Source: Tabrizicola_A sp965284335 | GTDB taxonomy: Bacteria > Pseudomonadota > Alphaproteobacteria > Rhodobacterales > Rhodobacteraceae | DNA length: 64,000 bases | Reading direction: 5' to 3' (one strand) | Assembly (NCBI RefSeq): GCF_965284335.1 | Contig: NZ_OZ260076.1 | Shown here: in pieces, positions 17,242-26,560 of the stretch | Layout: each line of letters starts with the position of its first letter | Numbering within the stretch: position 1 is the stretch's first letter | The notes under the pieces: model-generated | The model's input: only the letters and a program-made list of their open reading frames with translations | What the model was told of the DNA's origin: nothing | Database searches by the model: none | Position numbers and translations under genes: made by a program

Positions 17242-18843
17242 ATGACCCATCCTATTGCCACTGACCATGTCTATGTCGGACGCGCGTTGATTTCGGTCTC
17301 TGACAAATCGGGGCTTTTGGATCTGGCCCGCGCCTTGGCGGCCATGGGGGTTGAGCTGATCTCGACCGGGGGCACCTCGGGGATGCTGCGCACGGCGGGG
17401 CTTAAGGTGCGCGATGTGTCGGATGTGACGGGCTTTCCGGAAATGATGGATGGGCGGGTGAAAACCCTGCATCCGAATGTGCATGGCGGGCTTTTGGCGC
17501 TGCGCGATGATGACGAACATCTTCTGGCCATGGCCGCCCATGGGATTGAGCCGATCGATCTGTTGATCGTCAACCTTTACCCTTTCGAAGAAACCGTGGC
17601 CAAAGGGGCCGATCACGCCACCTGCATTGAAAACATCGACATCGGCGGCCCGGCCATGATCCGCGCGGCAGCCAAGAACCACCGCTTTGTCACTGTGGTG
17701 ACCGATCCGGCCGATTATGCGCAACTGATCGATCAGATGAAGGCCAATGATGGGGCGACGTCGCTGGCTTTTCGCCAAAAGCTGGCGCTGACGGCCTATG
17801 CCCGCACCGCCGCCTATGACACCGCCGTCAGCACTTGGCTGGCAAGCGAGCTGAAGGAAAAAGCCCCGCGCTATCGGTCCTTTGCCGGAAAGCTGGCCCA
17901 GCCCCTGCGCTATGGCGAAAACCCGCATCAGGGCGCGGCCTTTTACACTGATGGCAGCCGCCGCGAGGGCGTGGCCACCGCGCGTCAATGGCAGGGCAAG
18001 GAGTTGTCCTACAACAACATCAATGACACCGACGCCGCTTTTGAACTGGTGGCCGAGTTTGCCGGCCAAGGCCCGGCCTGCGCCATTATCAAACACGCCA
18101 ACCCTTGCGGTGTGGGCAAAGGGACCAGCCTGTTGGACGCGTATCTGCGCGCCTATCACTGTGACCAGACCAGCGCCTTTGGCGGGATTGTTGCGCTGAA
18201 TCAGCCGCTTGACGCCGCCACCGCCGAGGAAATCGTCAAGATCTTTACCGAGGTCGTCATCGCCCCCGGTGCCAGCGACGAGGCAAAGGCAATCTTTGCC
18301 GCCAAAAAGAACCTGCGCCTGCTGACCACATCGGGCCTGCCCGATGCGGGCAAGGGCGGGCTGTCGGTGCGGCAGGTCGCGGGGGGCTTTTTGGTGCAAG
18401 ACGCCGATATCGACACCATCACCGCCGCCGATCTGAAAGTGGTGACCAAACGCGCCCCCACTGAGGCCGAGCTTGCCGATCTGCTCTTTGCATGGAAAGT
18501 TGCCAATCATGTGAAGTCGAACGCCATCGTTTATGTCAAAGATGGCGCGACCGTGGGTGTGGGGGCAGGACAGATGAGCCGTGTGGATTCAACGCGCATT
18601 GCTGCGCGCAAGGCGCAGGATATGGCCGAGGCGCTGGGCTTGCCCCAATCGCCCGCCATCGGCTCAGTCGTGGCGTCAGATGCGTTTTTCCCTTTCCCCG
18701 ATGGGCTTTTGACTGCGGCAGAGGCCGGGGCAACGGCAGTGATCCAACCGGGCGGCAGCATGAACGATGCCGCCGTGATCGAGGCCGCCAACAAGGCCGG
18801 GCTGGCCATGGTGTTCACCGGCCAACGCCATTTCCGGCACTAA
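17242..18843 (+). CDS. purH: Bifunctional AICAR formyltransferase / IMP cyclohydrolase
   Basis: 533 residues, usual family length. It catalyses the last two steps of IMP synthesis. The N-terminal IMP cyclohydrolase (MGS-like) domain contains LISTGGTSGMLR and MMDGRVKTLHPNVHGG. The C-terminal AICARFT domain contains RYGENPHQGAA, KHANPCGVG and SDAFFPFPDG. The end reads VFTGQRHFRH, as in most PurH proteins. lspA starts 3 nt after the stop. Confidence 0.98.
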   Translation: MTHPIATDHVYVGRALISVSDKSGLLDLARALAAMGVELISTGGTSGMLRTAGLKVRDVSDVTGFPEMMDGRVKTLHPNVHGGLLALRDDDEHLLAMAAHGIEPIDLLIVNLYPFEETVAKGADHATCIENIDIGGPAMIRAAAKNHRFVTVVTDPADYAQLIDQMKANDGATSLAFRQKLALTAYARTAAYDTAVSTWLASELKEKAPRYRSFAGKLAQPLRYGENPHQGAAFYTDGSRREGVATARQWQGKELSYNNINDTDAAFELVAEFAGQGPACAIIKHANPCGVGKGTSLLDAYLRAYHCDQTSAFGGIVALNQPLDAATAEEIVKIFTEVVIAPGASDEAKAIFAAKKNLRLLTTSGLPDAGKGGLSVRQVAGGFLVQDADIDTITAADLKVVTKRAPTEAELADLLFAWKVANHVKSNAIVYVKDGATVGVGAGQMSRVDSTRIAARKAQDMAEALGLPQSPAIGSVVASDAFFPFPDGLLTAAEAGATAVIQPGGSMNDAAVIEAANKAGLAMVFTGQRHFRH

Positions 18844-18846
18844 ACA

Positions 18847-19338
18847 ATGCGCGCGCTGACCCTTGCCGCCCTTGCCAGCTTTGCCGCCGATCAGGCGTCC
18901 AAGCTTTACATCATTCATGTGCTGAACCTGCGAACGGTTGGATCGGTAGAGGTCATCGACCCTTTGCTGAACTTTCGCTGGGCGGAAAACCGGGGCGTGA
19001 ACTTTGGCCTGATGTATAATGACGCCGAATTCATGCGCTGGGTGCTGATCGGCTTGGCGGTGGTCATTTCAGCTTGGATCCTGCATTGGGCGCGGCGCGA
19101 TCAATTCGGCCTTTGGGGCCAGATTTCAGCCGGGCTTTTGGTGGGCGGGGCGGCTGGCAATGTGGTGGACCGCATCGCCTATGGCTATGTTGCCGACTTT
19201 CTGAACATGTCCTGCTGCGGCATTGAAAACCCCTATGCCTTTAACGTCGCCGATATTGGTATCTTTGCGGGTGCGATCGGGCTTGTGCTGTTCACCGGGA
19301 GCGGCAAAAGTGGCAAAGCCGCGCGCAAGGACGGATAA
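18847..19338 (+). CDS. lspA: Lipoprotein signal peptidase (signal peptidase II)
   Basis: 163-residue inner-membrane aspartyl protease that removes signal peptides from prolipoproteins. It has four hydrophobic segments. The catalytic Asp pair lies in GNVVDR and FNVADIGI, and AENRGVNFGLM matches the family motif. It is directly downstream of purH and upstream of a lipoprotein gene that would be one of its substrates. Confidence 0.96.
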   Translation: MRALTLAALASFAADQASKLYIIHVLNLRTVGSVEVIDPLLNFRWAENRGVNFGLMYNDAEFMRWVLIGLAVVISAWILHWARRDQFGLWGQISAGLLVGGAAGNVVDRIAYGYVADFLNMSCCGIENPYAFNVADIGIFAGAIGLVLFTGSGKSGKAARKDG

Positions 19339-19412
19339 GACCTCGTGACGCGGGGCCTGCTTTGCGTTAAGAAAAGGCAGCTGGCTAAGCGCCGGACAAG
19401 ATGGAGGATGGC

Positions 19413-19952
19413 ATGACGGCAGCACGATTGGTCCTCGCAATTGCGGGTGCGGCGATGCTGACCGTGGCCGGATGCAGCAGCTGGCGGGAAAAGCCGCCGC
19501 AGTTGATGAATCTGCGCTCGTCGACCAGCGGGCCGGATGAATTCGCCATCGTGCCGCCCAAGGCTTTGGAATTGCCAGAAGATCTGGCCCTGTTGCCCGA
19601 ACCCACGCCCGGCGGTGAAAACCGCACCGACCCGCGCCCCAAGGATGACGCGGTCGTGGCCCTTGGCGGCACACCGCGCAGCGCCAGCCCCGCCGTCCCG
19701 GCAGCCGATGGCGCGCTTTTGGCCCATGCGGGCCGCGCAGGCGTGTCGAGCGACATCCGCTTGGCTTTGGCCGAGGAGGATCTGGACTATCGGCGCAAGA
19801 ACAACGGCCGTTTGCTTGAGCGGCTCTTTGGCCTGAACGTCTATTTCCGCGCCTATAGTCGGCAGTCGCTTGACCAGCAGGCCGAACTGGCGCGTTGGCG
19901 TGCCGCAGGTGCCGGGGTGCCCGCCGCTCCGCCGCCCAACAGCAGCCGCTAA
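19413..19952 (+). CDS. DUF3035-family lipoprotein
   Basis: 179 residues with a signal peptide and lipobox (TVAGC). The mature part is Pro-rich, with the pattern PDEFAIVPPKALELPED that marks the DUF3035 family. That family occurs in alphaproteobacteria beside lspA and M16 peptidases; some annotations link it to the outer-membrane assembly machinery, which I cannot confirm from sequence. The ATG at 19413 is preferred over the one at 19401 because GGAGGAT sits at the right distance. Confidence 0.85.
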   Translation: MTAARLVLAIAGAAMLTVAGCSSWREKPPQLMNLRSSTSGPDEFAIVPPKALELPEDLALLPEPTPGGENRTDPRPKDDAVVALGGTPRSASPAVPAADGALLAHAGRAGVSSDIRLALAEEDLDYRRKNNGRLLERLFGLNVYFRAYSRQSLDQQAELARWRAAGAGVPAAPPPNSSR

Positions 19953-20048
19953 GCGTCCGCCTCCCATCACATTTGCGCAATCGGGCTTCCTCGCGCCGCC
20001 CACGCGCCTATTTATGTTCCAATTAATCCCCTGCCGGAGTTTGCCCCG

Positions 20049-21422
20049 ATGCGTCTGATCCTTGCGGTTTTTGCCATAGGTCTTTCGGTCTTGGCCCCTG
20101 CGCAAACCCTCGCAGAAAGCGCCGCAAGCAAAGATGATAATGTCACCAGCTTTATCCTTGAAAATGGGCTGGAACTGGTGGTCATCGAAGATCACCGCGC
20201 GCCTGCGGTGACGCATATGATCTGGTATCGCACAGGTGCCGCCGATGAGGCCCCCGGCCATTCCGGCATTGCCCATTTCTTTGAACATCTGATGTTCCAA
20301 GGCACCGACGATCTGGCACCGGGCGAATTTTCCGCCACGGTCGAGGCACAGGGCGGCAATGACAACGCCTTTACCAGTTGGGATTACACCGCCTATTTTC
20401 AAAGGGTTGCCGCCGACCGTCTGGGCCTGATGATGCAGATGGAGGCAGAACGGATGCGCGATCTGACCCTGTCAGAAGAGGCGGTCGCCACCGAACGGCA
20501 GGTCATCATCGAAGAACGCAGCCAGCGCACGGACAGCGACCCCGGCGCGCTTTTGCGCGAACAGATGGGGGCGGCGCAGTTCCTCAATCATCCCTATGGC
20601 CGCCCGATTATCGGCTGGATGCACGAGATCACCGAATTGGACCGCGAGGATGCGCTGGCCTTCTACAAGGCCAATTACGCGCCGAACAATGCCATCGTGG
20701 TGGTGGCCGGAGACGTGACACCCGAAGAGGCGCTGGCCTTGGCCGAAACCCATTACGGCCCCCTCCAGCCGTCCGAGGCCATCGCCCCGCGCCTGCGCCC
20801 GGCCGAACCACCCCAGCTTGCCGAACGCCGCATCGTGCTGACCGACAAGCGGGTGTCCGAGCCATATGTCATCCGCAGCTATCTTGCCCCCGAACGCAAC
20901 CCCGGCGACCAGCGCAAGGCCGCCGCACTCACCCTTCTGGCCGAGGTTTTGGGCGGCAATCCCACCACCTCGCTCTTTGCCCGCGAATTGCAGTTCGGTC
21001 AGAGCGTGGCCACCTGGTCGGCGGCCTTTTATGACGGCACCTCGGTCGATCCCGAGACCTTTGGCGTCTATGTCATGCCGGTTCCCGGCGTCACTCTGGC
21101 CGAGGCCGAGGCGGCGATGGATGCGGTGATCGCCAAGTTCCTGACCGAAGGGGTCGATCCCGAAGAGCTGGCCCGCATCAAGACGCAGGTCCGCGCCTCT
21201 GCCATCTATGCCCGTGACGATGCGGGCGGTCTGGCGCGGATGTATGGGCAGGCGCTGGCGGTCGGGCTGACGGTGCAGGATGTGCAGGACTGGCCCGAGA
21301 TCCTGCAATCGGTGACGAAAGACGAAATCATGGCCGCCGCGGCCGAGGTCTTTGACCGCAACCGCGCCGTGACGGGCTGGCTGCAAGCCCCCGAAGCCGC
21401 TGCCGAGGAGGCCATCGAATGA
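20049..21422 (+). CDS. M16-family zinc peptidase, catalytic subunit
   Basis: 457 residues with an N-terminal signal peptide (LILAVFAIGLSVLAPAQTLAES). The inverted zinc motif HFFEH is present (HIAHFFEHLMFQGT context), and the distal Glu lies in the helix that follows. Two M16 halves are recognisable (about 40-250 and 260-450). It is predicted to be periplasmic. Its stop overlaps the next gene, which encodes the non-catalytic partner, so the pair probably forms a heterodimer like other two-gene M16 systems. Confidence 0.93.
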   Translation: MRLILAVFAIGLSVLAPAQTLAESAASKDDNVTSFILENGLELVVIEDHRAPAVTHMIWYRTGAADEAPGHSGIAHFFEHLMFQGTDDLAPGEFSATVEAQGGNDNAFTSWDYTAYFQRVAADRLGLMMQMEAERMRDLTLSEEAVATERQVIIEERSQRTDSDPGALLREQMGAAQFLNHPYGRPIIGWMHEITELDREDALAFYKANYAPNNAIVVVAGDVTPEEALALAETHYGPLQPSEAIAPRLRPAEPPQLAERRIVLTDKRVSEPYVIRSYLAPERNPGDQRKAAALTLLAEVLGGNPTTSLFARELQFGQSVATWSAAFYDGTSVDPETFGVYVMPVPGVTLAEAEAAMDAVIAKFLTEGVDPEELARIKTQVRASAIYARDDAGGLARMYGQALAVGLTVQDVQDWPEILQSVTKDEIMAAAAEVFDRNRAVTGWLQAPEAAAEEAIE

Positions 21423-22738
21423 TCCTGCGTCTTACCCTTGCCGCCATCGCCTTTGCCGCCACCCTCGCCGCCCCCCTGCGCGCCGAGATTGCCATTCAAG
21501 AAGTCACCTCGCCCGGCGGCATCAAGGCCTGGCTGGTCGAAGACCACAACATCCCCTTCATGGCGCTGGAAATCCGCTTTCGCGGCGGCACCTCGCTGGA
21601 TCAGCCGGGCAAGCGCGGCGCGGTCAACCTGATGACCGCCACGCTTGAAGAAGGCGCGGGCGACCTTGACGCCCAAGGCTTTGCCGCCGCCCGCGACGGT
21701 CTTGCCGCCCGCATCGGCTTTGGCGCCAATTCCGATGAAGTTTCGATCTCGGTGCAGGCGCTCAGCGAAAACCGCGCCGAGGCGATGGATCTTTTGCGCC
21801 TTGCCCTGACCGAACCGCGTTTTGACGCCGAGGCGGTGGAACGGGTGAAAGGGCAGATTCTGGCGGGCCTGCGCGCCGATGAGCGCGACCCGTCAGCCAT
21901 CGCCGCACGGCTTGCCCGCGCCCGCAGCTATGGCGACCATCCCTATGGCAGCGCGGGCGACGGCACGACCGACAGCGTCACCGCGCTCACCCGCGACGAT
22001 GTTTTGGCCGCATGGCAAGGCGCCATGGCGCGCGACCGCGTCTATGTCGCCGCCGCAGGCGACATCACCGCAGATGAGCTGGGCCTGCTTCTCGACAAGC
22101 TCCTCTCCGACCTGCCCGAAACTGGCTGGCCCTTGCCGCCCCCTGCCACGTTGAACACAGCCGGGGGCCTTTTTGTGGAACCTTTTCCGGGCCCGCAGTC
22201 AGTGGTGCTTTTTGGCCATGGCGGCATCGCCTTTGACGACCCCGATTTCTTTGCCGCCAGTCTTTTAAATGACATCTTGGGCGGTGGCCGCTTTTCCGCC
22301 CGCCTGATGTCTGAGGTGCGCGACAAGCGCGGGCTGACCTATGGCATCGGCACGGGCCTTTCGGTGCGCGATCTGTCGGCGGAATGGATGGGCCAGTTTC
22401 AAGCCTCGAACGACAAGGTGGCCGAGGCGATTACCGTCGTGCGCGCCGAATGGGCGCGCATGGCCGCTGGAGAGATCACCGAGACCGATCTTGCCACCGC
22501 CAAAACCTATATGACCGGCGCCTATCCCCTGCGCTTTGATGGCAATGACGCGATTGCCAATATTCTGGTCGGCATGCAGATGCTGGGCCTGCCCTCAGAT
22601 TACCCCAAAACCCGCAATGACAAGGTGAATGCGGTCACGCTGGATGATCTGAAACGCGTCGCCGCCCGACTTTTGAAACCTGATGATCTTTTCTTCACTG
22701 TCGTCGGCCAGCCCGAGGGTTTGACCAGCAGCGAATAG
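21419..22738 (+). CDS. M16-family peptidase, non-catalytic partner
   Basis: 439 residues with a signal peptide. The fold matches M16 (FRGGTSLDQPGKRGAVNLMTATLEEGAG), but the zinc motif HxxEH is replaced by NLMTATLEE. It is therefore probably inactive on its own and completes the substrate chamber of the upstream subunit. The C-terminal half keeps GGGRFSARLMSEVRDKRGLTYGI, the substrate-binding Arg/Tyr region of the family. It is translationally coupled (ATGA overlap) to the catalytic gene. Confidence 0.93.
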   Translation: MILRLTLAAIAFAATLAAPLRAEIAIQEVTSPGGIKAWLVEDHNIPFMALEIRFRGGTSLDQPGKRGAVNLMTATLEEGAGDLDAQGFAAARDGLAARIGFGANSDEVSISVQALSENRAEAMDLLRLALTEPRFDAEAVERVKGQILAGLRADERDPSAIAARLARARSYGDHPYGSAGDGTTDSVTALTRDDVLAAWQGAMARDRVYVAAAGDITADELGLLLDKLLSDLPETGWPLPPPATLNTAGGLFVEPFPGPQSVVLFGHGGIAFDDPDFFAASLLNDILGGGRFSARLMSEVRDKRGLTYGIGTGLSVRDLSAEWMGQFQASNDKVAEAITVVRAEWARMAAGEITETDLATAKTYMTGAYPLRFDGNDAIANILVGMQMLGLPSDYPKTRNDKVNAVTLDDLKRVAARLLKPDDLFFTVVGQPEGLTSSE

Positions 22739-22786
22739 CCCCCGAATCTGTGGCCTTATCGCTGCTCGCCTGCTATCTTTAGGGGT

Positions 22787-24640
22787 ATGACGCTGCATGA
22801 CCCCAAGATATCCGGTTCAAACCGCCCCACCCGGCCCCCGGTGATCCGCCCGCTGGATGAGGCGGCGATCAACCGCATCGCGGCGGGCGAGGTGGTGGAA
22901 CGACCGGCCTCTGCCGTCAAGGAACTGGTGGAAAACGCGCTGGATGCCGGCGCGCGGCGCATTGCGGTGGATTACTCTGCAGGCGGCAAGGTGCTGATCC
23001 GCGTCACCGATGACGGCTGCGGCATGACAGCCGATGATCTGCCCCTCGCCGTGGCACGCCACGCGACGTCGAAAATCGATGGGACGGACCTGCTCGACAT
23101 CCGCTCCTTCGGCTTTCGCGGCGAGGCGCTGGCCTCGCTTGGCGCGGTGGGGCGGCTGACCATCACCAGCCGGGCCGAGGGCGGCGATGGCGCCCAGATC
23201 ACCGTGGCCGGCGGCCGCCTCACAGGCCCGCGCCCGGCGGCGGCGCAAAAGGGCACCGTCATCGAATTGCGCGACCTGTTCTACGCCACGCCCGCGCGGC
23301 TGAAATTCCTGCGCTCCGACCGCGCCGAGGCGCAGGCGATTGCCGAGGTGGTCCGCCGTCTGGCCATGGCCGAACCCCTTGTCGGATTCACCCTCTCGGA
23401 GGTGGCCGAAGGCGAGGCCCCCCGCGTCATCTTCCGCGCCGACCCGCAGTCGGGCGACTTCTTCGACGCGCTCCACGGGCGGCTGACCGGCATCCTCGGG
23501 GCCGATTTCACCACCAACGCGCTCAAGATCGACGTGGAACGCGACGGCCTGCGGCTCAGCGGCTATGCCGCGCTGCCCACTTATTCGCGCGGCTCCTCGG
23601 TGCAGCAATTCGTCTTTGTGAACGGCCGCCCGGTCACCGACCGCCTGCTTCTCGGCGCGCTGCGCGTGGCCTATTTCGACTTTCTCTCGCGCGACCGCCA
23701 CCCCGCCGCCGTGTTGAACCTGATCTGCGACCCCGAGCGGGTGGACGTCAACGTCCACCCCGCCAAATCCGAAGTGCGCTTTCGCGAACCCGACGCGGCA
23801 CGCAGCCTCATCATCACCGGGTTGCGCAGCGCCCTTGCGGGCGCAGGCCACCGCGCCTCGACCACGGTTGCCGATGCCACACTCGCGGCCTTCACCCCCG
23901 AAGCCCCGCGCGTCTACCAGATGGATCGGCCGAGCACGTCTTGGCCTTCGCAGGCAAGCTTCGCCCGCGCGACCGACTGGCAGGCGCCGTCCGGTTTCGC
24001 CGAAGCCCCCCAAGCCCGGATCGAACCCGCCGATGAGCGGGCAGAGCCCGACGAAGAGGCCCATCCCCTCGGCGCAGCCAAGGCACAACTGCACGGCAAT
24101 TACATCGTCGCCCAGACCGCCCGCGGCATGGTGATCGTTGATCAGCACGCGGCGCATGAGCGTCTGGTCTATGAACGGCTGAAACGCCAGATGGCCGAAA
24201 CCGGCATCACCGCGCAGGCGCTGTTGATCCCGGAAATCGTCGACCTCTCGCCCTCGGATGCCAGCCTGCTTCTGGCCCACGCCACCGATCTGGCCGTGCT
24301 TGGCCTTACCATCGAACCCTTCGGCGGCAGCGCCGTGGCGGTGCGTGAAACGCCCGCGATCCTTGGCACAGTGTCGGCGGCCGCCCTTCTGCGCGATGTG
24401 CTTGATGAACTGGCCGACATGGGCCGCAGCGACGGGCTGCAAGCCCGCATCGACGCGATCCTCAGCCGCATGGCCTGCCACGGCTCGGTCCGCTCCGGCC
24501 GCGCCCTGCGCCCCGAGGAGATGAACGCGCTCCTGCGCGAGATGGAGGCCACGCCGCATTCCGGCCAGTGCAACCATGGTCGCCCCACCTATGTGGAGTT
24601 GCAGCTTCACGATATTGAACGGTTGTTTGGACGCAGATGA
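22787..24640 (+). CDS. mutL: DNA mismatch repair protein MutL
   Basis: 617 residues. The N-terminal GHKL ATPase has ELVENALDAGA, DDGCGM and GFRGEALASL. The C-terminal domain carries the endonuclease metal motif DQHAAHERLVYE and the distal CNHGRPTY motif, so it should nick DNA, as expected for bacteria without MutH. A less conserved linker (about 350-425) joins the two. rmuC follows with an ATGA overlap. Confidence 0.97.
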   Translation: MTLHDPKISGSNRPTRPPVIRPLDEAAINRIAAGEVVERPASAVKELVENALDAGARRIAVDYSAGGKVLIRVTDDGCGMTADDLPLAVARHATSKIDGTDLLDIRSFGFRGEALASLGAVGRLTITSRAEGGDGAQITVAGGRLTGPRPAAAQKGTVIELRDLFYATPARLKFLRSDRAEAQAIAEVVRRLAMAEPLVGFTLSEVAEGEAPRVIFRADPQSGDFFDALHGRLTGILGADFTTNALKIDVERDGLRLSGYAALPTYSRGSSVQQFVFVNGRPVTDRLLLGALRVAYFDFLSRDRHPAAVLNLICDPERVDVNVHPAKSEVRFREPDAARSLIITGLRSALAGAGHRASTTVADATLAAFTPEAPRVYQMDRPSTSWPSQASFARATDWQAPSGFAEAPQARIEPADERAEPDEEAHPLGAAKAQLHGNYIVAQTARGMVIVDQHAAHERLVYERLKRQMAETGITAQALLIPEIVDLSPSDASLLLAHATDLAVLGLTIEPFGGSAVAVRETPAILGTVSAAALLRDVLDELADMGRSDGLQARIDAILSRMACHGSVRSGRALRPEEMNALLREMEATPHSGQCNHGRPTYVELQLHDIERLFGRR

Positions 24641-25797
24641 TCACGCTTTTTGGCCAAAGCTTTGCCTGGAATTCCCCCGAAGCGCTGATCGTCGGGGGCC
24701 TTCTCGTTTTACTCGTCGGCCTCCTCCTCCTGACGCTGCGCTCTGCGGGCAAATCGGCGAAATCCGCCGAACCCTTGCTGCGCGAAATGGCCTGGATGTC
24801 GCAACGCGTGCAATCCTTGTCCGAAGGGCAGGAACGTCTGGCGGGCGGCTTGCATCACGTCTCGGAAAATCAGGCCGTCAGCCAGACCGCTATGCTTCAG
24901 GTCATGGAACAGCGACTGGCTGAGGTGACGCGGCAAATGGGCGAAAGCCTGCACGGCACCGCCACCCGCACCGCCCGGTCCTTGGGCGAATTGCAACAAC
25001 GGCTGGAAACCATCGACAAGGCGCAGGCCAATATCGAGAAGCTGTCGGGCAACGTGTTGAACCTGCAAGACATCCTCGCCAACAAACAGGCGCGCGGCGC
25101 CTTTGGCGAAATTCAGCTGAATGACATCGTGCAAAAGGCCCTGCCGGCCGATGCCTATACGATGCAGGCCACGCTTTCGAACGGCAAGCGCGCCGATTGC
25201 CTGATCCACCTGCCGAACCCGCCCGGCCCCATCGTGATCGACGCGAAATTCCCGCTCGAGGCCTATGAGGCGCTCCGCCGCGCCGACACCCCCCGCGCGG
25301 TGACCGAGGCGCAGACGCTTTTGCGCGGGGCGGTGCGCGCGCATATCAAGGCGATTTCCGAAAAGTATATCCTTGAAGGCGAAACCGCCGATGGCGCGCT
25401 GATGTTCCTGCCCTCCGAGGCGGTCTATGCCGAGTTGCACGCCAATTTCCCCGAGGTGGTGCGCGATGGCTTTGCCGCCCGCGTCTGGATCGTCTCGCCC
25501 ACCACCTGCATGGCCACGCTGAACACCATGCGCGCCGTTCTGAAAGACGCCCGCATGCGCGAACAGGCCGGCGCCATCCGCACCGCGCTGCGCCAGTTGC
25601 ACCGCGATGTGGAAATCATCACCGAACGGGTGGACAAGCTGAACACCCATTTCAATCAGGCCCGCCAAGACCTTGACGGCATCTCCACCGCCGCCGAGCG
25701 CGCAGGCAAACGTGCCGCGCGGCTCGACAATTTCGACTTTGAGGAAATCAGTCCCGCCGATCCCTCGCCCATTCTGGGCCCAAGGGCGGCCGAATGA
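24637..25797 (+). CDS. rmuC: DNA recombination protein RmuC
   Basis: 386 residues. There is an N-terminal membrane helix (ALIVGGLLVLLVGLLLLTL), then a long coiled coil (about 40-150), then the nuclease-like RmuC domain with RGAFGEIQL, IVIDAKFPLEAYE, MFLPSEAVYAEL and WIVSPTTCMATL. RmuC limits genome rearrangement in enterobacteria. Translational coupling to mutL places both in a DNA-stability operon. Confidence 0.95.
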   Translation: MITLFGQSFAWNSPEALIVGGLLVLLVGLLLLTLRSAGKSAKSAEPLLREMAWMSQRVQSLSEGQERLAGGLHHVSENQAVSQTAMLQVMEQRLAEVTRQMGESLHGTATRTARSLGELQQRLETIDKAQANIEKLSGNVLNLQDILANKQARGAFGEIQLNDIVQKALPADAYTMQATLSNGKRADCLIHLPNPPGPIVIDAKFPLEAYEALRRADTPRAVTEAQTLLRGAVRAHIKAISEKYILEGETADGALMFLPSEAVYAELHANFPEVVRDGFAARVWIVSPTTCMATLNTMRAVLKDARMREQAGAIRTALRQLHRDVEIITERVDKLNTHFNQARQDLDGISTAAERAGKRAARLDNFDFEEISPADPSPILGPRAAE

Positions 25798-26312
25798 TGC
25801 GCCACCTGACGCCCGCCGATTACACCACCATGGCTTGGGCCAATGGCAAGGGCCGCACGATCGAGATGCTGCGGGTCGAAGAGGGCGGCCGCCTGAAATG
25901 GCGGCTCAGCCGCGCCTCGGTGGTGGAAGCCGGGGATTTTTCGCTCTTTCCCGGGGTCGAGCGGAACCTGACCGTGCTGACCGGGCCGGGCTTCGATCTG
26001 GTGGGCGACGGGATCTATCTTGCCGCCCGCCCGCTGGTGCCAGTGGCCTTTCCCGGGGATGTGGCCGTGCGGGCCGAGGGGGTTTCCGCACCGTCGGACG
26101 ATTTCAACGTCATGACCGCCCGCGCCCTGCCCCGCCCCGAGGTGGCGGTGGTCACGGGCCGCATGCACCTGCCCGCGCGCGGGTTTTTGGCGATCTATGC
26201 GCTTGGGCCCTCGCGGGTGAACGACCGCCCCATCGCCCCGCAGGATCTGGTCCTAACCGACAGCGCGGCCGAACTCGACGGCAAGGCACTCGTGGTGCGG
26301 CTTCTGGGCTAG
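25794..26312 (+). CDS. HutD/Ves-family cupin protein
   Basis: 172 residues. The cupin-like family is recognised by TTMAWANGKGRTIEML, LSRASVVEAGDFSLFPGVERNLTVL and DDFNVMT. Members are called HutD near histidine-utilisation genes and Ves in enterobacteria; the activity is not settled. No hut genes are present here. It overlaps rmuC by 4 nt; an alternative ATG is one codon later. Confidence 0.85.
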   Translation: MMRHLTPADYTTMAWANGKGRTIEMLRVEEGGRLKWRLSRASVVEAGDFSLFPGVERNLTVLTGPGFDLVGDGIYLAARPLVPVAFPGDVAVRAEGVSAPSDDFNVMTARALPRPEVAVVTGRMHLPARGFLAIYALGPSRVNDRPIAPQDLVLTDSAAELDGKALVVRLLG

Positions 26313-26329
26313 GCGGGCCTCTCTGCACG

Positions 26330-26373
26330 CCCCCCACCCCCAGCCCCTCCCCACGAGGGGGGAGGGGAGGCGC
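26330..26373. repeat. GC-rich palindromic repeat, copy C
   Basis: Reads CCCCCCACCCCCAGCCCC, then TCCCCACGAGGGGGGAGGGG, then AGGCGCC. Its reverse complement matches copy D at 26428-26470 over about 41 nt. The two face each other across a 54-nt spacer and form a BIME-like inverted pair. Confidence 0.85.
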
Positions 26374-26427
26374 CAAACCACCCCTCCGTCACCCCGATCC
26401 AGCCCCACCACCCTTGACAGGACCATC

Positions 26428-26470
26428 ACCTCCCCTCCCCCCTCGTGGGGAGGGGCTGGGGGTGGGGGGA
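26428..26470. repeat. GC-rich palindromic repeat, copy D
   Basis: Partner of copy C in inverted orientation. Its internal stem CCCCTCCCC/GGGGAGGGG is followed by CTGGGGGTGGGGG. It occupies the gap between the HutD-like and LysE genes, where no other feature is seen except a weak TTGACA at 26414. Confidence 0.85.
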
Positions 26471-26560
26471 CCACCGCCCAACCGTGGGAACTCAAACCCC
26501 ACCGCCTCGCCCCAAAGAAACCCGCTTGATCTTTCCCCCCCGCCCATGAAACCTGCCGCC

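Noticed and set aside
19030..20402. Overlapping minus-strand ORFs antisense to lspA and the DUF3035 gene
   Set aside because: Low-complexity composition and no homology; the plus-strand genes have signal peptides, lipobox and catalytic motifs.
22817..24610. 597-codon open frame antisense to mutL
   Set aside because: Mirror of the real gene: at this GC content the complementary frame has few stops. Its composition (His, Gly and Arg-rich) matches no family and it has no ribosome site.
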